This document shows, piece by piece, positions 34,021 through 42,995 of a DNA stretch of 64,000 nt. The DNA is from Ktedonobacteraceae bacterium. Lineage in GTDB: Bacteria; Chloroflexota; Ktedonobacteria; Ktedonobacterales; Ktedonobacteraceae. The stretch spans positions 124,001 through 188,000 of the forward strand of contig DASRBN010000015.1 of the NCBI GenBank assembly GCA_035653615.1, read 5' to 3'. The position numbers and the translations under genes were made by a program. Under the pieces are notes generated by a model. It made no database searches. It had not been told where the DNA came from and was given only the letters and a program-made list of their open reading frames with translations. Positions within the stretch are counted from its first letter, which is position 1. Each line of letters begins with the position of its first letter.

Positions 34021-35355
34021 CTAAAACGGCCCCACTCCCAGCCCATGTAACATCATCTCGATGGCCGCCGCCACAATCACCGGCAGGAAGATCAGGCGCA
34101 GCGTGCGATTACTCAGGTGCAGCAGCAGGCGTGCCCCTGCCAGCGCGCCGATCAAAATGCCCAGGGCTACCGGAGCCGCGATCATCGGCGGTATATCGCC
34201 GCGTGAGAAGTAGATGCCCGCGCTGGCCGCGGCTGTTACGCCGATCATGAAATTGCTCGTCGTCGTCGAAACCTTCATTGGCAATCGCATAATCGTATCA
34301 AGCGCCAGCACCTTGAACGTGCCGCTGCCGATGCCCAGCAGGCCAGAAATCAGGCCCGCGATGTACATCATCGCCATCCCCAGCGGGGTGCGCGTCACCG
34401 AGTAGGAAACCTCACGCCCCAGGTGCGCATCAGGATAGGTGCTATTGAGGCGCAGCCAGGTGGCCCAGCGATCATTCTTCACACCTTTCGGCAATTCTTC
34501 GCCCAGCTTGAAAAGGATCGGCGCCGCCGAAACCAGCAGGATGATGCCAAAGATCACCGCCAGAATTCCCGGCGCCAGCAGCCCGGCCACAAACGCGCCA
34601 CAGATCGCGCCCGCCGTCGTCGCAAGCTCAAGAAACATGCCTACACGCAGGTTGGTCAGGCGATCTCGCACGTAGGCCGCCGCCGCGCCACTCGAGGTGG
34701 CAATCACTGAAATGATGCTCGCGCCAATCGCGAAGTAAATCGGAAAACCAAAAGCCAGCGTCAGCAAGGGCACGATCAGTACCCCGCCGCCTAAACCTAC
34801 CAGCGAACCCAGCAGGCCCGCCGCGATTGCTCCCACGAAAATCAATATGATCGTCAGATATGAAAAGTGCAGTTGCGAAATTGTTGTTCCATGGCCATGT
34901 GTCACCATATTTCCAACCACGAAAATGCTCACCAACAAGATTGCCAGCACCCCCAGCGTAATCACCACATAGCGCCGGTCGCGCTCCAACGCAAAAGCCA
35001 CCACCGACACTGCCACTCGCAGCACCGGCGTCGCGATCAGCAACAAAAGACCCAGCGTAATGACTGCCTGTGGCCGCAGCACCAACAACTCTGCCCATAG
35101 CCCACTCAGCGTTTCAGGAAAAGCCAGCAGCCGCTCAGTCGAAAATCCCCCAGGGCGGAATGGAAACAGGATGAGTCCAAACAAAATTACTGCCGCGCTG
35201 AGCATCACACCGCCCTGAAGTATCCAGCCGATGATGGCATTGATCTTATCTGATTCGGGTGGGATTTGACGTACCGGAAGCCTGGAGGGAGCTAACAATT
35301 GCGAACCCGCCTCTTGCGGGCGGGTCAAAGTTCGTGATTCAAGTTCTGTTTTCAT
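34021..35355 (-). CDS. TauE/SafE (TSUP) sulfite/sulfonate exporter family protein
   Basis: A 444-residue membrane protein. An N-terminal region with about four helices (IIGWILQGGVMLSAAVILFG ... ALERDRRYVVITLGVLAILLVSIFVVG) precedes the TSUP core. The core contains the duplicated GLVGLGGGVLIVPLL and GLLGIGSGTFKVLAL motifs of the family, with about eight helices. Members move sulfite, sulfoacetate or other organosulfur anions. Its placement on the far side of the sulfur-type genes is why a sulfite export role is attractive. The extra N-terminal helices are longer than usual. It is divergent from a hydrolase, with an AT-rich gap of about 390 bases between. Confidence 0.83.
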   Translation of the reverse strand: MKTELESRTLTRPQEAGSQLLAPSRLPVRQIPPESDKINAIIGWILQGGVMLSAAVILFGLILFPFRPGGFSTERLLAFPETLSGLWAELLVLRPQAVITLGLLLLIATPVLRVAVSVVAFALERDRRYVVITLGVLAILLVSIFVVGNMVTHGHGTTISQLHFSYLTIILIFVGAIAAGLLGSLVGLGGGVLIVPLLTLAFGFPIYFAIGASIISVIATSSGAAAAYVRDRLTNLRVGMFLELATTAGAICGAFVAGLLAPGILAVIFGIILLVSAAPILFKLGEELPKGVKNDRWATWLRLNSTYPDAHLGREVSYSVTRTPLGMAMMYIAGLISGLLGIGSGTFKVLALDTIMRLPMKVSTTTSNFMIGVTAAASAGIYFSRGDIPPMIAAPVALGILIGALAGARLLLHLSNRTLRLIFLPVIVAAAIEMMLHGLGVGPF

Positions 35356-35416
35356 ATGCTTTTCATCTCTTTCTTAAGGGAGCAGGCAATGATACCAGGC
35401 CAGCCCTGGTTGGAGA

Positions 35417-35443
35417 GGGATTCTTCGCGCAGCGAAGAATCCC
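35417..35443. repeat. Short family B hairpin
   Basis: GGGATTCTTCG / CGAAGAATCCC with a five-base loop (CGCAG) lies 60 bases upstream of the exporter start. The core TTCTTCGC..GCGAAGAA is the inner part of the family B repeat. Beyond it the gap 35444-35743 is AT-rich with no gene seen. Confidence 0.55.
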
Positions 35444-35743
35444 TTATACCCCTTCCCACCCACTAAAAACAAACCAGTTGATATATCAAGAGAATAAATG
35501 ATATAGGATGAAGTCCTATAAATTATTATATTCCGCCGCTTGTTATAATTCCAATATATAATTCTTATGTTTTTCATAGCTTTATGGAATGATAATTTGG
35601 GCCGAGGCGAAGCCGGTGATCAACAACGAGCCGCTTGATACGTATATATAGTAGGGCATAAATTTGCTGCTCTTGACGTTATAAATTAATGAATAGAATT
35701 GTCCTCCTATGCCGGTCAAATACTAGAAAGGTCAGCAACTTCT

Positions 35744-36775
35744 ATGCTTCAGTTGCAAAATATACGACTTTTCCGTCCTCCGTTGAAGCGAATAGTGATC
35801 GGTGGAGTTGGTGGCAGTATTGGTTTGATAGGAATTTTGTTTGGTGTAGCGGTCTATCTTGTAGAATCTCTCACCCGTCCTAAACGAAGCACTCCATTTG
35901 ATAGCTATACGTTCAGTCCATATGAACTCGGTTTGCCTGCCGAAGTCGTTACGTTCTCCCCGCTCAGTGGAGATCATAAGGTAAGAGGCTGGTATATTGC
36001 CGACGAGGAAGCGGCCACCACAATCCTGGTTTGTCCTGGCTATCGCAGCGGCATGGCCGATGTACTCGGCATCTCCGCGCATCTCTGGAAGGCCGGCCAT
36101 AACGTCCTGGTATTTGAGTATCACGGGCATGGCTCAGAGGTTGGCGCCCAGGTTACCCTTGGCTACCGCGAGATCAATGACTTTCTTGGTGCGGTCGCCT
36201 ATGCCAGAGAGCGCGCTCCCCACACGCGCATCGGCGTTATTGCTTATTCCATGGGAGCTGCGGTCGCCATCATGGCCGCTGCTCGAAATGAAAACGTTGA
36301 GGCAGTGGTGGCCGATGGTGCTTTCGCCACCCAATGGGGCGTCATCGATTACAATTTCCGCCGTGCCGTGCGCGTCCCCTCGGCCCCATTTACCTGGGTC
36401 GCCGATTACCTGCTAGGATGGCGTGCCGGTTATCATTTTCACCAGGTTGAACCCCTGCGTGAAATTGCTCGCATCGCCCCCCGTCCCATCCTGATTATCC
36501 ACGGCGACAAAGACTCCATCGTCGATCCGCGCGATGCCACTCTGCTCTACAACGCCGCCGGTGAGCCGAAGGAATTATGGATAGGACCGGGTGCCGATCA
36601 TTGTGGCGTCTACTTTCAAGACCGCATCGCCTACGTCAAGAAGGTCACGGAATTTTTTGATCGCTACCTCAAGCATTCTCGCTCGCGTTTGCAACTACTA
36701 GAGCCTTTCGATGAACAAGAAATCACTGTAGATGATGAGCGAAACGAGGGAACTGACCTCTCGGAAGCGAGTTAA
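35744..36775 (+). CDS. Membrane-anchored alpha/beta hydrolase
   Basis: About 343 residues. The N-terminus holds one hydrophobic helix (VIGGVGGSIGLIGILFGVAVYLV), likely an anchor with the catalytic domain outside. The alpha/beta-hydrolase fold follows, with the nucleophile Ser in IAYSMGAA, the acid in IHGDKDSIVDP and the His in GADHCGVYF. It resembles the BAAT/acyl-CoA or YqiA-type esterase-like hydrolases; the substrate is unknown. The start at 35744 is a guess, since upstream ribosome-binding sequences are weak. Its 3' end overlaps the convergent RNase Z gene by four bases. Confidence 0.8.
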   Translation: MLQLQNIRLFRPPLKRIVIGGVGGSIGLIGILFGVAVYLVESLTRPKRSTPFDSYTFSPYELGLPAEVVTFSPLSGDHKVRGWYIADEEAATTILVCPGYRSGMADVLGISAHLWKAGHNVLVFEYHGHGSEVGAQVTLGYREINDFLGAVAYARERAPHTRIGVIAYSMGAAVAIMAAARNENVEAVVADGAFATQWGVIDYNFRRAVRVPSAPFTWVADYLLGWRAGYHFHQVEPLREIARIAPRPILIIHGDKDSIVDPRDATLLYNAAGEPKELWIGPGADHCGVYFQDRIAYVKKVTEFFDRYLKHSRSRLQLLEPFDEQEITVDDERNEGTDLSEAS

Positions 36776-37680
36776 GAGGGGAAATCAAGCGTCACGATCA
36801 TTCCATCTTTCGCGGCACGAGCGTTCGCGAATACACGCTGTGCCGCTTTTTGTGCCGGCAATGTATCAGTAATCTTCGGGCTAAAATGCGTCAGCAGCAG
36901 GGCATGAGCTTGCGCTGCCTTTGCGATACCGGCTGACTCCTGGGCCAGCATATGCGCGTGCGCCTTTGCCAGTGGCAAATCCTCGGGATCATCGTACATA
37001 CTTTCGCAGATCAGCAAATCTACATCATGTGCAAACGCGGCCAGCTGCTGTGTTGGGCGAGTATCCGTAATGTAGGCTAGCGAAATGCCGCGGCGTGGAG
37101 GTCCCAGCACCTGTTCAGGTGTCACTGTTTGCCCTTCGTATGCTACCGTCTCGCCATGTTGCAGCCGTGACCACAACTGCACCGGCAGCCCCAACGCTCG
37201 CGCCTGCTCCGGCAGGAAGGGCCGGTTGCGTGCCAGTTCCAGCCGGTAAGCCAGGCAGGGCACGTTATGCGCCGCTAACGCACAGGAACCACGCAATCCA
37301 CCAGGTAGTGAAAATTGCTCTCCGCCCCTCAACTCGTGAATGCGCACCGGAAAAGGCAATTCAGCCGCGATACGCCGCAGTCCATCCACAACATAAGCTG
37401 TGCCAGGGGGGCCATAGATATCCAGCGGCTCTGTTCGCTCCGCGTGGGCGACCATAAACAACACCCCTGGCAAGCCTGCTACATGATCGGCATGCATATG
37501 CGAAAAGCAGATCGCTCCCAGCTGGCGAAAGCCCCAGCCGAGAGCCTTCCATGGAATCTGTGTTCCCTCTCCGCAATCCAGCAAGGTCAGTGCCGGCCCG
37601 CAACGCACCAGCGCGCATGACAGCCAGCGTCCCGGCATCGGCATCATCCCACACGTCCCTAACATACAGATATCAATCAT
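36772..37680 (-). CDS. rnz: Ribonuclease Z
   Basis: A 302-residue metallo-beta-lactamase-fold nuclease with the RNase Z pattern: LGTCGMMPMPGRW at the N-terminus, DCGEGTQIPWKALG, FSHMHADHVAGLPG (zinc His/Asp), YITDTRP, ESMYDD and LTHFSPKI. It removes 3' trailers from tRNA precursors. That matters here because the tRNA-Arg gene in this window lacks an encoded CCA, so 3' maturation needs this kind of enzyme. It is a single gene; its end overlaps the hydrolase by four bases on the other strand. The symbol is used on family ground only. Confidence 0.85.
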   Translation of the reverse strand: MIDICMLGTCGMMPMPGRWLSCALVRCGPALTLLDCGEGTQIPWKALGWGFRQLGAICFSHMHADHVAGLPGVLFMVAHAERTEPLDIYGPPGTAYVVDGLRRIAAELPFPVRIHELRGGEQFSLPGGLRGSCALAAHNVPCLAYRLELARNRPFLPEQARALGLPVQLWSRLQHGETVAYEGQTVTPEQVLGPPRRGISLAYITDTRPTQQLAAFAHDVDLLICESMYDDPEDLPLAKAHAHMLAQESAGIAKAAQAHALLLTHFSPKITDTLPAQKAAQRVFANARAAKDGMIVTLDFPS

Positions 37681-37890
37681 TTTTGATCCTTTAACTTCAA
37701 TTGACGGGGAACCTGTAGGGGTGTACCACCTGCTAGATCCATCTGCACTCTACAATGGTCGCCCGCCCTCATACGGCAATTATACCAGACGCGGCAGAAA
37801 TGATACATCACGAGGAGTAGGGCCGATTGATCGCGCCCACCGCCGATTAAGAAATTCCACGATCAAAACCAGCAATCGGAGTGATCTTAG

Positions 37891-37966
37891 CCGTGTCATT
37901 CTGAGCGCAGCGAAGAATCTCTGGACCGACGGACACGGATTCTTCGCTGCGCTCAGAATGACACGG
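37891..37966. repeat. Family B inverted pair: perfect 29-bp arms
   Basis: Two copies of GTCATTCTGAGCGCAGC... face each other at 37891-37919 and 37938-37966 and match exactly. It lies in the gap 37681-38208 upstream of the kinase gene. The same inverted pair recurs at 53536-53621. Confidence 0.8.
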
Positions 37967-38121
37967 CCTGGGGGCTTCCCGATTTTGCTGGTAAAAATTC
38001 GTCATCGGCCATCCATTCCCACTATATTTTATGGAACTGCATTATCACGTCCGGTCCGGGATGGCACTGTCGGCGGATCGCCGCTCACCCCGCAGGATGC
38101 AGACCCCTTTATTATTACGCA

Positions 38122-38149
38122 TTGACATGAATTTACAACAGTGTATACT
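38122..38149 (+). promoter_or_regulatory. Promoter of the Ser/Thr kinase gene
   Basis: TTGACA (38122-38127) and TATACT (38144-38149) are 16 bases apart, a near-consensus housekeeping promoter. The start would be near 38156, which places a family A repeat (38154-38180) at the very 5' end of the transcript. Confidence 0.65.
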
Positions 38150-38153
38150 AATG

Positions 38154-38180
38154 GAGGGACAGCGCCTGGTGCCTGTCCTG
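38154..38180. repeat. Family A repeat at the transcript start of the kinase gene
   Basis: GGAGGGACAG...CCTGTCCTG can fold as a hairpin in the predicted 5' leader. Confidence 0.6.
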
Positions 38181-38208
38181 ATTCAATAACCGGAAAGTTA
38201 CATCATTT

Positions 38209-40692
38209 ATGAGCATTACGCCACGCCGGCTCGGTAAATATGAACTACAGGAACGCCTGGGGAGAGGTGGGATGGCCGAGGTATGGAAAGCCCTGGATAC
38301 ACAGTTGCAGCGTTACGTTGCCATCAAGCTACTCCAGGCGAATTTGCGCGAAGACCCCAATTTTGTCACCCGTTTTACACGAGAAGCACAGGTCGTCGCC
38401 TCCTTGCGTCACCCCAACATCGTCCAGATCCATGACTTCTATAGCTCTGAGAACAGCGCAATGGGAAGTCCAGGATCGGAAGCAATCGCCTACATGATAA
38501 TGGAGTATATTCCCGGCCCCACCCTCGCCGATTATGTCCGCAGTACCTCGCGCCAGGGGCGTATCCCTCCCGCTGAGGATATCATTCGCCTTTTTACGCC
38601 CATCAGCCTTGCTATTGACTACGCCCACCGGCGAGGCATGATCCACCGCGACATCAAACCCGCCAACATCCTGCTCGACTCGCGCAACACCACACACAAT
38701 GCCGCCGGCGAACCTATGCTCACCGATTTTGGCCTCGCCAAAGTCCTGGGCATCGCGGGCCAGACACTCACCAACTCCGTCATGGGCACCCCGCTCTACA
38801 TCTCGCCTGAACAGGTACAAAACGCTCCTGTCAGCCCGCAGACCGACCTCTACGCCCTCGGTGTCATGCTCTACGAGATATTCACAGGCACGCCACCTTT
38901 CAGAGGTGAAAGCGTCACCGGCATCATGATGCAACATCTCACAGCCACACCGGCCGATCCGTCTAAGATGAATCCTACTTTACCACCCCAGCTTTCAAAT
39001 GTCCTGCTCAAAAGCATGGCCAAAAACCCCCAGGAACGCTATTCCAGCGCCGCCACCATGATTGCGGACGTCGCTGCCACATTCAATCTCTCCCTGCCCG
39101 ACGACTTGAAGCGCGCACTTTCAAGGTCAGGTAGCACGAACCTGTCAACTGACCAGACCATCATCCCCACATCAGCAGCAGATAAAACGCCCTCCTCACC
39201 CGAAAATCGGGGCGTCAACCCCGGAAGAGATAAATCCGCTCAAAAGCCACCTGCGTCTCCAGATAGCGCAACCGTTGTAACCCAATATAGCGCGCCAGAA
39301 ATGATGCAAACAGCACAGGTACACTACCAGGATATGCCGGTCAGTTCATCAGATTCAGCCGGAAATTTGAACGAGCAGGTAAATAGTGATGCCGGCCTGG
39401 GAGCTAATGCGCAAGACGTGGGAGCCAGGGGTGGGAGCGCCAGACCGTCCACCGATCAGCGGCCTGCGGGCATACATGGGTCCACCCCGCCGCCGCTACT
39501 CAAACCGGCGCCGGTACAATCCCCGCCTCCCGCGTCCAAACGACGCGCAATTATCATCGCCAGCCTGATTATACTGCTAGTAGTAATCCTCGCAGGCTCA
39601 GGGCTGGGCGCTTTTTTCGTCTTCAACCATCATAGCCCAACCACTACAGTCACTACCGGCACTACTGTCGGACAGGCCATCTTCATAAGTACCGGCCAGG
39701 TAAATGAAACCACCAACGAGGGCAGCAACGACGAATTACAGATCACCCTGCGCAATATTCCAAACCCCACGCCCAATACAAACTATTACGCGTGGCTACT
39801 GCCAGATCTAAATCAGAGCGAAGAACCTCCGGTCTTTCTTGGCGCTCTCACCGTCAATCATGGCGCTATCAATTTCCTCTATAAAGGCGATAGCACCCAT
39901 ACCAACCTGCTCGCCGTCACCAGCCGCTTCCTGATCACCGAGGAAAGCTCAGAGGCGACACCCATCGTGCCCTCCCCTGACCTCAGCAAATGGCGCTACT
40001 ATGCCGAAATTCCGCAGACTCCTGTCCAGGGACAGACTTACACTCTGCTCGATCACCTGCGCCACCTGCTCGCGAGCGATCCAGAACTCGGACCATATCA
40101 CCTGCCCGGCGGCCTGGATATCTGGACCTACAGAAACACGCAAAAGGTCATGCAATTTGCCGGGGCTGCGCAGAAAGATTGGAATGCGCAAAATTATACC
40201 GCCGCGCGCCAGCAAATCATAGGTGCCCTCGATTACCTGGATGGCATCAAATTTGTTGGCCAGGATGTGCCCGCAGGCACTCCTATCACCGCGAATACCA
40301 CATTCGCTCAAATAGGATTGCTTGAATTGCACGCCGGGCAAAATCCCAATGGCTACCTTTATCACATTCAACTCCATTTGACCGGTGTCGTTTCTTCGCC
40401 GGGTGCCACGCGGGCTCAGCACCAGCTCGCCGCCCAGATCGATACGGCCATCACGACCATGCAGGGGTGGTTAGAAAAGGTACGCAGTGATGCCATGGAG
40501 CTGGAGCATATGGATGACGCTCACCTCGCCCAATCATCTTCCTCATCAATCTTGAACGACATGGTAACGCAGGCTACCTATGCTTTTATGGGTCACAATA
40601 ATCCTTCCTCCGGCAATCAAGAGGGTTTCTCACAAATTTATACAGATATACAGCACATGGCAACCTTTGAGGTAATGCCCTACAAATCATGA
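38209..40692 (+). CDS. Transmembrane Ser/Thr protein kinase
   Basis: An 827-residue eukaryotic-type kinase. Residues about 9-280 form the kinase domain: LGRGGMAEVWKALD (glycine loop), VAIKLL (Lys), HRDIKPANILL (catalytic loop), TDFGLAK (DFG) and GTPLYISPEQ (activation/P+1). A Pro/Ser/Thr-rich linker of about 160 residues follows, then one membrane helix (IIIASLIILLVVILAGSGLGAFFVF) and an extracytoplasmic part of about 350 residues that resembles RskA-type anti-sigma factor beta domains followed by a helical region. It should sense something outside and phosphorylate cytoplasmic targets. The next gene is convergent, so no substrate is suggested by context. Confidence 0.9.
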   Translation: MSITPRRLGKYELQERLGRGGMAEVWKALDTQLQRYVAIKLLQANLREDPNFVTRFTREAQVVASLRHPNIVQIHDFYSSENSAMGSPGSEAIAYMIMEYIPGPTLADYVRSTSRQGRIPPAEDIIRLFTPISLAIDYAHRRGMIHRDIKPANILLDSRNTTHNAAGEPMLTDFGLAKVLGIAGQTLTNSVMGTPLYISPEQVQNAPVSPQTDLYALGVMLYEIFTGTPPFRGESVTGIMMQHLTATPADPSKMNPTLPPQLSNVLLKSMAKNPQERYSSAATMIADVAATFNLSLPDDLKRALSRSGSTNLSTDQTIIPTSAADKTPSSPENRGVNPGRDKSAQKPPASPDSATVVTQYSAPEMMQTAQVHYQDMPVSSSDSAGNLNEQVNSDAGLGANAQDVGARGGSARPSTDQRPAGIHGSTPPPLLKPAPVQSPPPASKRRAIIIASLIILLVVILAGSGLGAFFVFNHHSPTTTVTTGTTVGQAIFISTGQVNETTNEGSNDELQITLRNIPNPTPNTNYYAWLLPDLNQSEEPPVFLGALTVNHGAINFLYKGDSTHTNLLAVTSRFLITEESSEATPIVPSPDLSKWRYYAEIPQTPVQGQTYTLLDHLRHLLASDPELGPYHLPGGLDIWTYRNTQKVMQFAGAAQKDWNAQNYTAARQQIIGALDYLDGIKFVGQDVPAGTPITANTTFAQIGLLELHAGQNPNGYLYHIQLHLTGVVSSPGATRAQHQLAAQIDTAITTMQGWLEKVRSDAMELEHMDDAHLAQSSSSSILNDMVTQATYAFMGHNNPSSGNQEGFSQIYTDIQHMATFEVMPYKS

Positions 40693-40720
40693 TCGGCAGG
40701 TTGTTCCCAGGAGAGATGTT

Positions 40721-41044
40721 TCACTGCTCTTGCGCAAACCGTGGGCAGTGGTTTACCGCATATTTATACCAGGTATTCCACTCATCTGGCGTAAGCGGAT
40801 CGCCGGGCTGTTCGTGTGCCTGGCGCATCAACCACTGGCAGAGCGCGTAAGAAATCTCAGAGTTTAATTTGATCGCGTTGTCGAAATCGGCGTAATCCAG
40901 GTAATCGGACTCCTTCCATCCCGCGATATCACGTTTCTTCGGCCTTGTGACTGCCCCGCCTCCTGGCCACGACCCCGTGGGATACATTGCATAGAAAACC
41001 TGCCCCGGCGAGACGCCAGGAGTTGTAGAACTATTAGATGACAT
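40721..41044 (-). CDS. Hypothetical protein, 107 residues
   Basis: A small soluble protein with no motif I recognise. The N-terminal 30 residues are Ser/Gly/Pro-rich and the C-terminal part is helical with aromatic residues (DYLDYADFDNAI, YALCQWLMRQA, WNTWYKYAVNHC). It has two Cys and no signal or membrane segment. Codon use looks like the neighbours. It is convergent to the kinase gene, 28 bases away, and upstream of the tRNA. Reality rests on the ORF length and sensible composition. Confidence 0.65.
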   Translation of the reverse strand: MSSNSSTTPGVSPGQVFYAMYPTGSWPGGGAVTRPKKRDIAGWKESDYLDYADFDNAIKLNSEISYALCQWLMRQAHEQPGDPLTPDEWNTWYKYAVNHCPRFAQEQ

Positions 41045-41225
41045 AATTCGAACCTCATTTTTGGGAATAGTTTCTCATTCGTTCACTTTCTGCACGGTAG
41101 CGCTTGTATACTCCGCGTCTGATACGTATACGTTTGAAAGCGGGTGGACGTACTCACCTGCGCGTGAGAGACCTCTATACCTCTTTCCAGCGCGTGCCTG
41201 CGTGAATTGAAGTTGACACCGGTGA

Positions 41226-41231
41226 TATAAT
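41226..41231 (+). promoter_or_regulatory. -10 element of the tRNA-Arg gene
   Basis: TATAAT lies eight bases before the tRNA, so transcription would begin almost at the mature 5' end. A TTGACA is seen only seven bases upstream, too near to be the -35; no -35 at the normal distance is clear. Confidence 0.4.
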
Positions 41232-41239
41232 TTTCCGAA

Positions 41240-41312
41240 GCACCCGTAGCTCAATGGATAGAGCGTCTGACTTCGGATCAGTAGGTTGCGGGTTCGAGTC
41301 CTGCCGGGTGCG
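41240..41312 (+). tRNA. tRNA-Arg (anticodon UCG)
   Basis: A complete cloverleaf. The acceptor GCACCCG pairs with CGGGTGC, the D arm is GCTC...GAGC, the anticodon loop CTTCGGA gives UCG, and the T arm GCGGG / CCTGC encloses TTCGAGT. The top pair of the anticodon stem is T-T, a mismatch. CCA is not encoded. The tRNA reads CGA codons. A short T-rich stretch follows. Confidence 0.95.
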
Positions 41313-41542
41313 CTTTTTTATGAGCCTATGGCTATTGAAAACTGTGAAAGCCGCCAGACCTCACTCCACTACTTCCCCTGATTTTCATACATCTCGATAT
41401 CCGCACGGCGCGGCCTTATATGGCCTATTCTGCCCGAACTCCTGCGCGGGCACAAAATGAGCGATGCTGTCGCCATCATCGGCAGCACCGATGTTGTCAT
41501 GGGCTGCGTTGATCGCTAAAAGATACCTTTCGCAGTTACTGC

Positions 41543-42256
41543 TCAATGGTCCGGCACATACATCACTCTATGCTCGCCGTTAGGTGCGAGACTGTAATTT
41601 CCCTGGCGATCATACACGTCAAAGCTGATGATAATTGGGCCGCGTGGCGCTCCGAGCGGTTTGATATTGACATCGCAGGCATAGACATCTTTGCGCGCCG
41701 GCCCCCGAATCACACACAGAATCTTCCACATACGTGGATCTACTCCCGGCCAGTACGCCGTAAAGTTCACATGGTCGATTTGCGGGTCTCCGTTGTTCGT
41801 CGGATAGGCATAGGCGGCAAAATGAATAACATCCCCTACCATCGTGCCCGTAGGACTGATCCATACTCCTCCAGGTTTAACGCGGAAGAGTGAGAAAGGG
41901 CGCACAACATAGACACCAAGTCCAGAAGTAATAATGAGTACAAGCAACATTCCGGCTATGGCAAGCAGGAAGCGCCTTTTTCTTGTATGCGGTACAGGTA
42001 TTGGGCTACTCTGCTTTTCGGCATCATCCAGGCAGCATTCAGAAGAATTTATCAGATCCAGGGCCTCGGCCCTGGTTTCAAAGAGTTCACAGAGCTTCTG
42101 AACATACACCGGATAGGGCATATGTTTGCCCCGTTCCCATTGTCCGACGGTATATTCGCTCACTCCAACTTGTTGAGCAACATAGCTTCGCGACCAACCC
42201 CTGCGTTCGCGCTCGCTCTGTAATTTGCTCTTCTTTCTTTGGGGTGGAGTCTGCAT
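41543..42256 (-). CDS. XRE-type HTH regulator with membrane helix and extracytoplasmic domain
   Basis: A 237-residue protein. Residues about 10-60 are an XRE-type DNA-binding domain (RGWSRSYVAQQVGVSEYTVGQWERGKHMP). A single membrane helix (RRFLLAIAGMLLVLIITSGLGVYVV) follows at about 93-117, then an outside domain of about 115 residues with beta-rich sequence (GDVIHFAAYAYPTNNG, YWPGVDPRMWKIL). Such one-component membrane regulators could link an outside signal directly to DNA. Nothing next to it tells its target. The gene is divergent from the second small HTH gene. Confidence 0.85.
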   Translation of the reverse strand: MQTPPQRKKSKLQSERERRGWSRSYVAQQVGVSEYTVGQWERGKHMPYPVYVQKLCELFETRAEALDLINSSECCLDDAEKQSSPIPVPHTRKRRFLLAIAGMLLVLIITSGLGVYVVRPFSLFRVKPGGVWISPTGTMVGDVIHFAAYAYPTNNGDPQIDHVNFTAYWPGVDPRMWKILCVIRGPARKDVYACDVNIKPLGAPRGPIIISFDVYDRQGNYSLAPNGEHRVMYVPDH

Positions 42257-42539
42257 AAAATCTTTACCTCCACATCCTCTTCTTTAGCAGGTAAAGGTAG
42301 TCGAGATGCATCTCTCACTTCACTGTGTGGCCCTTTTCTACCTGATAAAACGTCAAGAGAAAAGCCCACTAGCATACTTCATCACTAGAAAAAGACGTGT
42401 AAAAGCGCGTGCTATCAAGTTGCCATCAAGCAGCCACAAAGTCTTCACAGATGCTACTTCCATAAAGAGGACTATGAAATTATGCTTGACTCAGCGAAAA
42501 CAAGCATTCTGATACCAGGTTGCGATCTAAGACAAAACA

Positions 42540-42833
42540 ATGAAAGAAAGAGGAAACGAGTTGATTGAACAGGCTGCAGGACTGGTAAAACCGGAAGGAA
42601 GAGCAAACTTTGGCTGGCGTCTTCGTCGCGAGCGCGAATTACATAACTGGTCACAACAAGAACTTGTTAGACGAATCCTGGACCTATGTGCGAAGGACAA
42701 GGAGTATCGATCCCTTGATCCAAAAACCATAGGAAGGTGGGAGCGAGGAGAACATAAACCTTCACTCTACTACCGCAAACGTCTCTGCGAGGTATTTGGC
42801 AAGAATCCAATACAGCTGGGTTTTATTGAGTAA
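42540..42833 (+). CDS. Small XRE-like HTH protein
   Basis: A 97-residue protein dominated by one HTH: RRERELHNWSQQELVRRIL, then DPKTIGRWERGEHKPSLYYRKRLCEVFG. The layout is like the N-terminal part of the neighbouring membrane regulator but it ends soon after, without a membrane helix or sensor. It may be a stand-alone repressor or a truncated relative of large regulators. No good ribosome-binding site is seen at the ATG. Confidence 0.75.
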   Translation: MKERGNELIEQAAGLVKPEGRANFGWRLRRERELHNWSQQELVRRILDLCAKDKEYRSLDPKTIGRWERGEHKPSLYYRKRLCEVFGKNPIQLGFIE

Positions 42834-42856
42834 ATGCTCCATGTCCCTCTGCTGAG

Positions 42857-42900
42857 TTCGACATCCATCATCAAATGTCGTATAATATAGTTAGCCTAAC
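42857..42900 (+). promoter_or_regulatory. Promoter of the marR-MFS operon with candidate operator
   Basis: TTCGAC (42857-42862) and TATAAT (42881-42886) are 18 bases apart. The palindrome GTTAGCCTAAC (42890-42900) overlaps the expected start, a good position for repression by the MarR protein encoded next. Confidence 0.5.
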
Positions 42901-42995
42901 GAATTACTTCACAATTGAGGATTCAGTGGTAGGGTTTAAGCTGTACTTCGAATCTTCCTACCGGTCTCATAGATAAAACTATCCTCTACTTTTGC

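Noticed and set aside
37891-37966. 29-bp inverted repeats considered as ends of an insertion sequence
   Set aside because: No transposase lies between them (18-base loop); they are facing copies of family B.
41226-41231. TTGACA seven bases upstream taken as the tRNA -35
   Set aside because: The spacing to TATAAT is far too short for a sigma-70 promoter.
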